DNA from: Himantopus leucocephalus
Taxonomy: Eukaryota > Chordata > Aves > Charadriiformes > Recurvirostridae
Assembly (NCBI GenBank): GCA_003993805.1
Contig: RSEF01000001.1
Span: 147,605,381 to 147,669,380, forward strand
Direction of reading: 5' to 3'
Length of the DNA stretch: 64,000 nt
The notes beneath the pieces were generated by a model that saw only the letters and a program-made list of their open reading frames with translations, made no database searches and had not been told where the DNA came from. Positions within the stretch are counted from its first letter, which is position 1. Each line of letters begins with the position of its first letter. This document shows positions 37,901-49,769 of the stretch, one piece after another. Made by a program: the position numbers and the translations under genes.

Positions 37901-40900
37901 ATTTCTGGGATTTTCAGCCTGCTCTGATGTGCACAAAATTAATCAAAGTTTATATTTCTGTCCTTGAAAGTTCATTTAATGTGTACCTGATAAAGTTAGG
38001 CTATGGGCTCCACTAATTCGAGTTACCTTGCAGTTAGTTAGAGGTAGAATAAATTTACGATATTGATAAAGTTGAGATTTTTGTTTAAGCCAATTGCTCC
38101 AGGGAAGTGAATGTTCTCTCCTCTTGAAGGAAATTGCTTCAATTTAAAGGCATTAAATGCTTAATCATTTGTCACTTGTCTCACTTGCAAATACTGCTGA
38201 TGGTTATGTTGTTTATCTAGACCGACTCTCTGAGAAATGGGAAGTGGTAAAAAATTCTCTTAAAGTTTTTCTGAAGACAAAAAAGAACTTGTGAATTGTC
38301 GTGTAAGATTTTTTTTCACCTGAGCTGAACTGCTAAACCTGATGTTTGACAGATAAATTAGTAAAAGGGGGCAGCTAGTTTCTGTCTGTTTGTAATTTGA
38401 ATTTCTGTACAGTGGATGAAATTTTGCTCTCCTTTATGAAAACATACATTTGGAAAGTATAAGTGAAGTCATTTGAGTGTCTGCTGTAAAACTGGTGTAA
38501 GAGCAGATTGGATAATTTTCACAGGATTATTTGGCCCATGATAGAGAGTACAAAAGTGGAAACACCAATAACTTTGAATAGCTTTATCTCATCTAAGAGC
38601 ATTGGAGAGAAGGGAAGCCAGGAACTGCTGACCCTATGTACAAGCAGCAGTCCTGACTCCTTTGTACTGAGTCCTGCCAGTTGCGTTGTAAATCGATACA
38701 TAATAGAGATTACAAAATAATACAAATCACTGTAGCATTATATATCGAGGGGCTTCTCTTTTGGATTTAATGTGTAGGCCAGCTAAAGCAGTTGGCCAGT
38801 TTTCCCTTACTCCTTTTTGTTTGCTCATGTTAAGTATGAGCATTGTAAGGTAGCCATCCTGCTTTAATTATTGATCTGTCACACTTTGTTTTCAAATTCC
38901 TTCTTAAAAATCAGTTTTGAAAAATCACTGCTGTGCCATGGGTGAGAGGGAGCTGTTTTTCAGCCAGAGCAGTCAGTAGTTATCTCACTGCTGAGAATGT
39001 GAATACTAAGGTCCAGAGAAAAAATCTTTTCTATGGAAAAGCCTGTCCTAAAGCCTCTTGAAATTAAAGGTCCCATTAATTTCCTTCCTCTTTAGATCAG
39101 GTTCTGATAATGTCGGCACTGGTCTCCAGGGACAGCAGGTGGGCTCTGGCCCCAAGGAAGGATGAAATAAACTCTGGTCATTGTGTTCGTATCCCAGGCC
39201 AAAGCGCTGTAACGCTCCCTGAGGGCAGAGCTTCCCTTCTCTCTCCTGCTGTAGCCACATCTCTGCACCCGGCATTTCAACCTGCTACCAGCTGCAACTG
39301 GACCTTGGCACATAAATGAGTGCAGTTGTATGTTTTTTCCACCCCTGCTCTAAGCCAGCTACACGTGTCGGCATTGGGACTGCACAGACCATTCCTGCCT
39401 TGCACCCAGCTGCTTTGGAGCACAGGTAGAGCAGACACTGAGCTGTATGTGCCCGTCCTTGTAGACAGCAACTTCAATTTATTCACTTTCCACCATTGTG
39501 TGGAAGCATGACGTCCTCTGAAAAAAAGAGGATTTAGTAATGTCTCCTCTCCTTCTGTCTCCCTCTTTCTCTCTAAATAAGTAAGTTCTTAGGACAGACT
39601 CAGATAGATTGGGGGCCCTGGAACTGCTTATACAAGTGGCTTCACTCCTTCACTTTCCCAAGGGAATAAACTGATAAAGGAATATGTTTCAGTGTTTTAT
39701 TGCGTTGGTCATTCATTTTAACAATGTGTCTTTCCTCTGTGTAAAACTAATGTTTCCCAGGGTGCTTTTTCCTGGTGTTCTTGGCAAAAATTTCCTCCCT
39801 CTGCTGCTGCCAGTGTTGTGGTCACACTGAGCTGTTGCGTTCTTCTCTAGGAAATAGCTGTATCTGCATTGTGCATATGCGGTCTGCTAACATAGAATGG
39901 AAACTGACAGGAAGAAGGAGACAACATAAATGTGAGACTTAGTACCTCTCCTTACAATGGAAGTTTCCCAGCTGTAATGCAACAGTACACAAGCATGTAG
40001 AAGCAGGACTAATTTTGTGACTGGATTAGAATAAAAAGAAAACATGCAATGTGTATATTGTTCTAGTCCCAGCAGATAATTCACAGATGTAAATACTGGG
40101 GCCAAAAATAGTCAAGTCAAGCTTGTTATTACTTTCTATAACCACTTAATATGCTGCCGTTTCTTACTATACCATCAAATTGAAAAGCAGCAATTTCGCT
40201 TCCAGCCATGCTCTATTTTGTTATCTGTTCTGAGATTCCTGGGGTATAACCATCGCTTTTCAGTTACGCACTGCTTGCCGTAGTCATGGCTGCTGCAGCT
40301 CTTGCGGCATGGTTTTATTTGTCAGATGCCAGCTATTTGTTCAAATTCACATAGTGTACTTTGCCTGCCTGCTAGTTTGGCCACTAAACCCATATGCGTG
40401 TAGCAATCGGTTTGCTGAGGCTCCATTCTAGCCTTGCAGCATTCCTCCTGAAAATTTGCCGTGTAACAGAAAAAAAGCGCAAGGATACATATTTCTAGCA
40501 GGGAACAAGGAATGTTATTAAAGAAAAAGAAAAAAGACCATACCCCTGGAGAGTCAGTTATTCTGAGAATCATGCTTACCTTTGCCTTCCAGATATGGAT
40601 TTAGAAAATAATTATAGTCATCCTCATAAAGCACCTTTTTACAACATGGTTTCACCCAGTGATATGAGTTATCATTGAACAACACTTAGTCACACACATA
40701 GCCAAAGAAGGTACGGACAGTTATTTGTGTCTTAAAAAAATACATGCTGTGAATTGTTGAAGTGTTTGGGAAAAAATTTCACTTCTGTCCAGGTTTATAA
40801 AACCTAGCTCACTGTGGTTCATCACACTGGTTTTCATTTTAAGTAATACAGCTTAAAAAGCTGAGGCAATAATCACTGAGAAAGCAATTCAACAGAAAGT

Positions 40901-42300
40901 TTCTAGCCTTGGGAGAATTTCTTAATGATTGGTATTTGCTGTATAATTAAGCATTTGGCACTTACCAGGTTTCATTTACAAAGCACTTTCTTTGTACCTT
41001 CTCTAGTGGTGTTAAGAAGAGAACTTGCAGTTTTGAAGTGCTTCCTGCTCTATCAAGCAAGCTAAAGCCAGAGCTATGCCCTTGTCTGTTTTCTGGTTTC
41101 TACATTTGAAGTGGTCTTTTTTTAGCCATTTTGAATACAAATGCATGTTGAATAGGCTGAGGAATGGGAAATCCATGTGAGTCTTCCGCAATCCTGTAGG
41201 TGCTGACATGCTCTGAACGGAGTGTCTGTTCCCATGTCTGGAAGACAAAGATAGAGAAAGATCATTTTATTGCTCAAGTATTTTCCTTTTTCTGGCTTCT
41301 ATTTTCCTGACTGAAATCAATATTTCAGGGCTAATGGATGAGGACGTCTGCTGTTGCTGCCTAAAATGCTGACCTTGGCAATCAATATATTTAGCCTGGA
41401 GCATTTGTGATGTCAATTACTATGATAATACTTCAGCATTTACTGCCTGCAAAATGTCTGGGTTATTGGGTTAGAGTTCCCCTGCAACCCTATCTTTCCC
41501 ACTTTCTCTCTTTTTATACTCTGTAACTGCTGGAGACTCCGAACCCTTGAGCACAACTGTGTTAAGCAACTATTTTATTAAGACTGGATGAATGATGGGT
41601 TTTGTTTTGTTTTCTAATTTGTTGATAATTTTGAAAATGCAGAGGGACAAGCAAGCTGTTCTGAATAATACATTTCACTTCAACAGAAAGTGCTTTGTTC
41701 TGATGTTTTAAAATCTTTTCAAGCAGATTTTGAAGACCTCTAATAGCAATGAAGTAAAGTTTGCCACAAAGTAATTACATACTGAAGAAACAGGACACCT
41801 TTTTGTAGAAAACACTGAAACATTTGACTTATTTTTTTCATTGTGGTTTGTAACTTAAGTGAATAAGTTGATTGTATCTAAATGAGTTTAGTGTCACCGA
41901 TTGTAATTTTTTTCCTCCAAAAATGATTTCATTTAAGAAATATCACATAGCCCAGGATTTTAATGATAGCCATTTCAAGTGCTTTCAAAATGGCACCTCT
42001 GTCCCTTTTCCTCTTTGTTTTACTCAACGTGAACTGCCTAGTCTGTGGGTTTTTCCTGCTTTTGCCTGAACAGGATAGGGTTAAACACCATCATCCCTGC
42101 CAACACTGGTGCTTTCTGTCTGTTACACGTCAGTTTATTGCTGACCTTCTGTACCAAATTACCCAGATGCAGTAAAGACCTTGACCTTGACATCAGATTG
42201 ATCCTTGTGACCATAAAGGCTCTCAACAGATCTAAGAGGTTATTGACCTCAGTCCAGAGCTTCAGTAAAGTTTGTCAGTCTCTGTAGAGAATAACAGTGG
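34980..42300. other. gene-free unique DNA
   Basis: Seven kilobases with no recognised gene, RNA or CR1. Open frames stay under about 90 codons. The subsegment around 41,330-41,480 is high-complexity with TCAATTA and GATAAT text and could be a conserved non-coding element, without proof. Confidence 0.65.
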
Positions 42301-42427
42301 AGAGACCATTATAAATGATGGCTTTTTATTCATAGGGCAGTCTTGAGCAGCAGCACCTAATCTTATTAGAGAAAATTAGGTCTGTCTTGGAGCTTTAAAA
42401 CCTGTTTGTGGGGCTCTGGCCCACAAG

Positions 42428-42493
42428 CTGTCAATCAACTGAAACCTGTCACAAAGGTTTAAAGACTGACCATAAATTGCTAAAGAATGACAG
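42428..42493. promoter_or_regulatory. PBX/MEIS-type composite site cluster
   Basis: CTGTCAATCA at 42,428-42,437 is the exact reverse complement of TGATTGACAG, the well-known composite site bound by PBX with MEIS or PREP homeodomain proteins. Two further MEIS-type cores lie within 66 bp: CTGTCA at 42,446-42,451 and TGACAG at 42,488-42,493. The surrounding unique DNA (42,140-42,560) has further TTTATTC, CATTATAAAT and ATAAATT text and no repeats. The motif match is directly seen; enhancer function is inferred. Confidence 0.4.
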
Positions 42494-42804
42494 CTATTGT
42501 ACATGACTGCATTGCCTTCAGATCTGTCCAGATCTGCATTTTTTGCAAATTAAAAGAAGTCTGTGGTTAACAGAATAAATGCTTTGTCTGACAGAGTATT
42601 GAAGACAATTGTGAGTATTGACATTATTTGTATTATACGGTGTTTTTTTCAGAAGGAGCAAAGATTGCTAAAAATGAGACTGTGAAAAGGTATTATTTGT
42701 GAGTACTTGTATCAGTTGAAAAGTTTGGTCCTCAGTCCTGTAATAACCAATACCTTTGCACACATATGGCACTGTTTAAAGCGTTTTCAAATGCTTCTTA
42801 TGCT

Positions 42805-43065
42805 GAATAAGAAAGTTCTGGCCTGAAGCCCTTCAAGGTAATTGAGAGCTTTTCCATTTACTTCAGTGGGCTTTGGCTTAGGACATTAGTGAATTTAGTC
42901 TCTCAAAACCACTTGGACTATTGTTATCCTCATATACTAGTAGAGAACCGAGACAAAAAAGTGAAATGACGTGCTGTCAGTCACACAACAAGTTGGCAAA
43001 GACAGTATAAGAACTCAGTGTTTTTGCTACCAGTCTGGTTATTCAACCACTTCTCTCTCTCTCAA
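42805..43065. mobile_element. ancient sauropsid interspersed repeat (CR1/L3- or MIR-like)
   Basis: The text TTCTGGCCTGAAGCCC and CCATTTACTTCAGTGGGCTTTGG matches the old repeat of birds, crocodiles and turtles that reads about as CCATTGACTTCAGTGGG. It continues with TTATCCTCATATAC, GAGAACCGAGAC, GTGAAATGACGTGC and CAGTCACACAACAAGTTGGCA, which parallels the 'gaaactgag / aagtgacttgcc / ggtcacacagcaagt' tail shared by ancient L3 and MIR-type elements. It ends with a TTCAACCACTT text. Heavily diverged, so class and orientation are uncertain. Confidence 0.6.
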
Positions 43066-43069
43066 AAAG

Positions 43070-43800
43070 AAAAAAAAAGTGGAAATAATTATGCTAGGGA
43101 AATAGCCCTATTGAATGGCTTGAGACTAAAGAGTGAAGCTTTCATTAAATGTAGGCTAACCTAGCTAATGATATCTCAGGTATGTCCTGAGCTCCCTGGG
43201 GTTTATGGCCCTGCTGGCGATACCACTCACACGGGATGCAGAGATGTGATCCTCCCTGCCTTGGCCTGCGCTGCAGTTCCCTGGTGCTGATGGGGGTCAC
43301 GTTGGCATTCGAGAGTCATGCTCAGCACCTGCACTTGTGTGCTCTGAAGGTGCCCAGACAGAACTCAGTAACAGACTCCAGGAAAATATTTATTAGGTGA
43401 TGCATTCAGGGAAAACAAATTTTGACACAACAGCCTACATGCCTGCATCTATCTACTATGGCTTACCTTTGCCTGGGACTGGTGGAGGCACTCCTACTTT
43501 GCATACTTCTGTAATGTCCCCTTTTGAGCTTCACATTCTGTTCTCCCCAGAAGAAATTTTGCCAGGGTGCAAGCAGCCTCTTGGGCAGGAGTCTTTTTGG
43601 GAGCAAGCAGCCTCCCTTGCAGGGATGCTGCCTTCCCCTTGCACCCCTCCTGCGGCAGTGGGACAGAGGACAGACCCTTCTTGGAGCTCGCCTCAACTAG
43701 GTGACCCTTTCAGAGCTTGTCATGGTTTCTTGTGCTGTACTTGTGATAACCTTAGCAGCTTTTGTTGTAATTTGTCTGATAATTCACAATCTGTACTTCT
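43070..43800. other. gene-free unique DNA with short internal repeats
   Basis: A 146-codon plus-strand frame starting at 43,397 runs into the poly-T, so its end is an artefact, and it shows no known domain. AGCAAGCAGCCTC-type text occurs twice (about 43,568 and 43,602). AATAAA reads on the minus strand near 43,389. Confidence 0.6.
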
Positions 43801-43811
43801 TAATTCTTCTC

Positions 43812-43828
43812 NTTTTTTTTTTTTTTTT
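43812..43828 (+). repeat. N plus poly-T tract
   Basis: A single N at 43,812 is followed by sixteen T. As at 14,425, the ambiguous base marks uncertain homopolymer length or a contig join. Confidence 0.95.
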
Positions 43829-43829
43829 C

Positions 43830-46225
43830 TCCTATGACTTTATTTTTTAGTTTCTATCTTTTAGCCTGGGGAAGGGAGTCTGTTGCTCACTAGTGGCATT
43901 CCCTATTAGCTTTGAGTCCTCTGCAATACATGAGGATGCTATTCCTGTCTGAGATGGATGTGCTTATTGCCTTTATTTTTTTAAATTTTTCTTTGTATGA
44001 CTGAAGAGCACACTGTGTCCAACTCCATGTTTTTTTTAGGTTGTCAGCCTTAGGCTAAGCAAATAGCCCAAGGAGAAAGTTTTCTTCTCGTCGGATCCCC
44101 TCTGAGACCAAGTGATCAGACACACAATGAATCCTTTGCTATCTGGAAAGCAGAAAAAGGTGGTTTCTGATAACGATACTTCTACAGGTTGTTCCAGGGG
44201 TCATTCTTAGCTGTTCTCTGAGGTGAGGAGAGATTCATGCTATTTCCATACTAATAGAGACAGCCCTGCCAGTGCTGGCTGTGTGAACTGGTCAGGTATG
44301 TCAAAGGAGAAGAAAAAGCGTATACAGCCAAAGGCTACAAAACCCTGGCTCCTATTCACCTTCTTTCCTTGACCTCCGTGCTGATTTGATTTGAGGCTAA
44401 CTCATCACTATACTGAGTGTGATTTACGTGGTTCATTAATTAATAAGCCAAAATGATATTAAGAAGCCATGACTGCACTTTTAACTAATGGGTCTGTCAA
44501 GTTCTCACTGAAGTCTTCAGGGATAATGCCCCAGGGGCAGAACTGAGATTAATTCCATTCATATCAACTGCCACTACCTAAAAGGTATGACCTAACTGAT
44601 GGGTCATAATTCGTTATAAGCAATTGTGACCAGGTCCTAAATTTGGCAAAGAAAAAGAAGCTCTGAACTCTGCTGATCTGGAAGGCCTTGGTAAAAACTG
44701 TCAAAGACTTAAGAGCAGAATCTTCAGCTTTGTCTGATATTTTGTATGTATCTGAGCTGCAACATTGAGAAAGCTCTGGAAGGCAAGAATCTTTACTTAA
44801 ATATTGCAAGAGGAAGAGTTTAATATGTACTTGTCTGGGGACATAACAGGTGCTGAGATCTGAACAAAAAAAGCCTGGAGAACAACAACCAGATATAAAA
44901 CTAACACAGGGTCTGCAGGGCAACTGGCTAGCCCAGGACATCAGTGTTTTCCCTAGAAGTCCTTTATTTCCTGGTCACTGTTGGAGTTTTGATTGAAATC
45001 ACGGGCAACCCCTGAATGACAGTCTCATTTCTGCAAATAGAGTATAGTAATTGGAAACTGTTCTCCTGGAAAACCATTTAAATCCTAGTGAATCAAATAA
45101 ATATTTTTACCTTTTCCTTTTAGAAGTGCTTTGCCTAGTGTTGGGAGGGAATAAAGAAGAAATAAGGCAATATCCTACATTTGCCCTCTCTCTGTGAATG
45201 TCTGTCATTTAAAAGGATGATGACTACAGACCATACTTTTAGGGTACATTTGTATCTGCAGATCACTGCAGAACAAGATTTAGAACAGGTTTAGCAGACA
45301 GTGACTTTATTCTATTGAACATATGTGCTAAAGGTATCACTTAAAGAAAATATTGGATAAATCCTTTTCACTGCCTCCACATTTGTGTATCTTGGAATAG
45401 TCATAGCAAAATAGAGAATTTTGTTCATCAATCTTTTTTTATTCTGTTTCGATAGTTGTAGCCTCTGTCATAAATGAATCCAGTCTTGGTGTTCTCTCAT
45501 GTGATGTTTTAGATCTAGTTGCTTGACATATCAGGCAATATGGGTGTCAAACCTGTGTTTGAATCTAAAGATAATCTCTTGCTACAGCTGTCTTGACAGA
45601 TGTGAAGTTAGGCCCCATAAATTGGACCAGCCTGTGAATTTTCCCAGTTTACATTGTCCCAAATGCAATTCTTTCCTGATAGTATAAAACTAAAAAAAAA
45701 AAAAAAATCCCAATTCTTTTATTAAGTTATTATCTAGGACAACGGCATTGCATTTCTCAATGATTTGAAAGATCTGCGTGACTTCAAGATTTGAAATGGC
45801 TCCTTAAATATTAGAGCTGAGTTCCAGATCTAGGTCAGATCTTTAAAGCACTTCTTATACATAATGATATGCTGTTATTAAGGTTAATCAGGTTCTTATA
45901 TGTTTTAATCCCCAATCAGAGTAAACAGTCTCTGTGTCAGTACAGTGCAACTGAGCCTTCGCTGTTACAGGCTGCACTGGGATCAATGGTATTTCAGTAG
46001 TAAAAGAAACCTGGAGAAGAGGTAGGAAGCAACATGAANCTGAGCAGAGTTAAGTTGGTTTGAGACACTAAGATTAGCCAAGTTGAAATATTCATGTCCT
46101 CTTTGATTTACCACCATTCACGTTACAGAGTGAATTGCATTTGCTTTGTAAGCATCATTTTGTTCAATGGGGCAAATACGTATTAACATTGCCACAGTAA
46201 TTGCTCAAAAGGCATTATATTACTT
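43830..46225. other. gene-free unique DNA
   Basis: No recognised gene. It contains a poly-A run near 45,692-45,706 and an isolated N at 46,039. A 125-codon minus-strand frame at 44,564-44,941 carries no motif I know. Confidence 0.65.
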
Positions 46226-46229
46226 GCTT

Positions 46230-46400
46230 GTTTTATGAAAGTGCTTACAGATGCCATTTAACACCTCACAGTACTAGATGCTATAAACACAAAATAAATA
46301 TAAATCCTTCTCTCAATGACCTGGTGATTTCAACACGTAGTGAGAGATGAAAGGCAGTGAGAGGAATAGGAAAGGAGAGGAGACAGATGAAACAGCGTGT
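46230..46400. mobile_element. possible ancient L3/MIR-like fragment
   Basis: CAGTACTAGATGCTATAAAC followed by ACAAAATAAATATAAATCCTT parallels the 'agtactagatgctataaacacaaaataa...agtccct' text of old CR1/L3-type repeats. Similarity is by eye and short; chance cannot be ruled out. Confidence 0.35.
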
Positions 46401-46404
46401 TAAG

Positions 46405-49400
46405 TAAATAGGTAGCCATTACAACTGCATTGGTTCAGGCTTATCAAAGGGAACTGGAAAAAGCGAGAGGGCCTGAGCCATTCTTCCATTAGCTCTGCCT
46501 AGTGCTACCTCTGCTCCAGCCTCATGAGAGAGGGGAGACTGCAGTACAGTTTATCTGCCCCTGAGCAGCCGAACCATGCCTGACTCTGAACTGGTGTTTC
46601 ATATACTTTTGCAAAAAGAAAGGTTGCATCCCTTGTCTCGGACCAAAACCTAGGTGTAGTATGGGTATGAGTGAGACTATGTAAAACACGAAAGTTTTTT
46701 TTTCTGTAGCTAATGCTACTTTTCTGATAGCAGAAGTAAAGTAGAACTTGAAATGAGATAACCAACTGCATTTTTTGATGTCTTAAGAAGCGGTCCCCCT
46801 GAAGCGAGTGTCCAACTTCCATACTGAGTTGACGAAGGCATACAGGTTCATTTTTGGAGGAAGACCCTGACTGCTCTAGGTTGTGAGTTCTCTGATACCA
46901 AAGGTATGAAGAATTCCCATGGCTTTACCACCCTTCTCTAGCTCTTGGTTGGAAGAAGTGATATTGCTATATCTAACTTCTGAGGTGGAAATGAAGCGAA
47001 GCGAAGGCAAACTTGGCATGTTCAGGGCTGTCTGAATTACTTCTAAATATGGTGGTTCCCAAGCAAGGACTCCTGGAGTTCTGGAGCCCTCTGCCTTACC
47101 CATTAAACAATGGGTCTTTAATAGTGGCCATATTTTCCAGCTGAGCAACAAGAGAAAAGAAAGGTTTAGTGACTTGACTTTGTGGGCTCTGCAGCTGACT
47201 GGACAAGGCTCTGTTAGCTCAGAAGAGCTCTGTGGCTGACAGCCACAATTTTGACACCTAAAGCTTGAAGATACATTTTAAAATGACTCATACCTATCTT
47301 TCAGAGTGAAGGTAGGCTATTCCATGAATATGTGAATGGTTTATTTAGCTGTGTGGTGAATACATCTATCTTTCTAAATTGCTTAATACATCTACATTTC
47401 TAAATTCTTAATTACCAAAGCAAAGATAGTGGAATGATGTATTTCTAGGACATAGTTAGGTCTGATTCATCTTGGTGCTCCTAGATGAATAAGATCCAGT
47501 GTTCCTGTTAATGGATGCTTTCTATGACCCAGCCATCAGAGAATAGTGATGCATAACTGAGGATTTTCAATGGTAGGTACTTTCTGTAGCAATTGCACAT
47601 CTACCAAGAGAGATAATTGTTCATTTCCAGTTGTTACCACTGTGGTCAGGGCTACTTGCTCCCGCTATCTGTTTAAATTTAGTTCTCCTCTGAACCTTCC
47701 TTTTCATACATTAAAGAGTACAAAAGTAGTTTCTACATTTAACTACATGCAAGAAAGACAAACAAAAGCTGTTTTAGAAGTCTGATTGATTCTGAGCATT
47801 ATGAAAGTGTAGTGGGGGTAGCTACCTAATAAAGCATGCTTAGTGAACACTTAGAAAACTCACATACTAGAAGAGAAAGCAGAACTGAGATTACTGTACT
47901 TTTTACATGATTCACAAATAACAAGCATAGGGAGCGAACAAAAGCACACTTCATCGTTCCAGCAGTGTTAATGCTGAGCAGCACAGACAGGTTTTCAGCC
48001 TCTGTCTCCATGGTATGTCTCTGGAAAAAGAAAACTGAGAGGCATTCTGCAAAGTCATGTGGAGAAAACGCTCCCAGTTCATTGTGCTTCCTCGCACGCC
48101 CGAAGGCGCTCTGTGTGTGAGCATTTGCAAGAACAGACCATATGTTTATGACTTACTTACTAACCTCAAAGCCAAGTCCACATGCTATAAACCACCAGTA
48201 TTACCTTTCTTTTGTGCTCTGTGTTATTGCCTGAACAAAACCCATCATTTCAGAAAATGTCAGGTACGAGTATTGTATCAAGATGCAAACGGTGGAAAGT
48301 CAGCTCATACATTTACCAGAAAGCTATTAGCAGAAAACGTATGTGTACGGAAAGCAAGATAAAAATAATATATAAACGTATCCACAAGCCAAAAAAATGA
48401 TGTTCTATTAGGATGAAAGATGCTTGAAAAACATTAAGAATAACAAAGCAGATTCTTTCCTACCATAAAAAGCTTTGCTCAACACAGGAGGGCTTCATGA
48501 CTGCTGGAAAATATGAGAAAGGTAAACATAGTAGAATGAAATCACCCAGACATTTTGAAAGGAGGTTTTTGGTTTTTGAACTGTAGTTGGGCTGCATATT
48601 GGATTTGCGTGAGTACTGTAAAGCTAACATATCTGCACGATAGGTGAATAATCTTGGTACTGTGTACCTTCCAGTAATTTTCTTGTGGTTTTAAATTTTC
48701 TTTAGTCATTTCCTCATCTCTTTTTTGTTGCAATAGCTTTGATAGTTCCCTATGTATACTGCTTCTTTACCCTGCTGTTAGCCCTGAAAGGAATTGACAG
48801 GCCCCCTATCTGGCTTGTTAAGCTCTTGAAGCTTGCTGCATCCTGTATGTAGCATGTTTCTGATTATGCTGGCAGCACAGACATTTGAGCTCACAGCTGC
48901 TGTAGTGCTGCCAGATCAATACACCCACAAAGCACAGTGAGCCTTTTGTGTAGGTTCAGAAATCAGATTTCTCTTGTCTAGAGGGCAATCTGTAAAATAA
49001 AATCTCTTAACATGAAGTAGTCCTCCTGGAGCTTCACTGAGATATGCATTTATCAGTGCACTTAACAAGGCACTAAGAAGCTCTCAAGGCTGAGTGACAA
49101 GAAGGGGCTTCCTTGCTTCAAATCAATGCCACCTCCCCCTCCGCCTCTCCCCCACACCACCCTAGACTCCACACGCGATAAGGCACAGCATATGTTTCTC
49201 CTTAGACTTGTCTGCAAAAATATCAAACCCTTAAAAGACGCATCAGTTGCGGACATAAACCTGTCAGAAAGCAATTATCAGTTGTAGCTCATTGTGATCT
49301 TATTAAGTCACTTGGGTCTTGATAACCTTGCAGATACCCTCTGTAGTGGAAATAATCAAGGCAGAGTTAATGCAATTTATTGATAAAGCAAGGACTCTGA

Positions 49401-49490
49401 CTGGGTCAGCCTGAAGCCCACTCAGCTGTTAGTTTGCGCAAGGGGCTGTTGTTAATTTCTGGGGTTTTTTTCTTTCTTTCTTTGTATGGT
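46405..49490. other. gene-free unique DNA
   Basis: No recognised gene. The 48,780-49,440 part is high-complexity with several GATAA and TTAATG cores and lies directly left of the AT block. A pyrimidine run of TTTC units lies at 49,470-49,483. Confidence 0.65.
47359..47409 (+). repeat. 26-bp imperfect tandem repeat
   Basis: AATACATCTATCTTTCTAAA begins at 47,359 and AATACATCTACATTTCTAAA at 47,385: two copies with a 26-base period. Confidence 0.9.
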
Positions 49491-49765
49491 TGATAATTTA
49501 TAATTATAATATAATTATATTATATAATTATATATATATTATATTTTATTTATTATTATATTTATATTTATTATTATTTATATATATTATTATTATTTAT
49601 CATTATCATTATCATCATATATATTATTATTATTTATCATTTATATATTTATTATTATATATTATTATATTAATATTTATTATATTTATTTATTATATTT
49701 ATTTATTATATTATATATTATAATAATATTATATAATTATATTATATAATTATATGATAATTTAT
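49491..49765. repeat. AT-only low-complexity block with direct-repeat borders
   Basis: About 275 bp almost wholly A and T, built from TTA, TATA and TTATCA units. The 11-mer TGATAATTTAT occurs exactly at both edges (49,491-49,501 and 49,755-49,765). A 23-base AT stretch near each edge is also identical (49,511-49,533 and 49,733-49,755). The block can fold as many short stems. A 77-codon frame inside it, nearly all Y, I and L, is a composition artefact. It may be an expanded minisatellite or an inserted AT-rich segment with a duplicated target. Confidence 0.92.
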
Positions 49766-49769
49766 ATTC

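Noticed and set aside
42316..42340. Text ATGGCTTTTTATTC resembling the start of miR-135
   Set aside because: The match stops after 14 bases, and no complementary arm for a hairpin precursor is found on either side.
43397..43837. 146-codon plus-strand frame
   Set aside because: Runs through an N and a poly-T, giving poly-Phe; no recognised domain.
49490..49723. 77-codon frame rich in Y, I and L, which could look like a membrane protein
   Set aside because: Translation of a pure AT low-complexity block.
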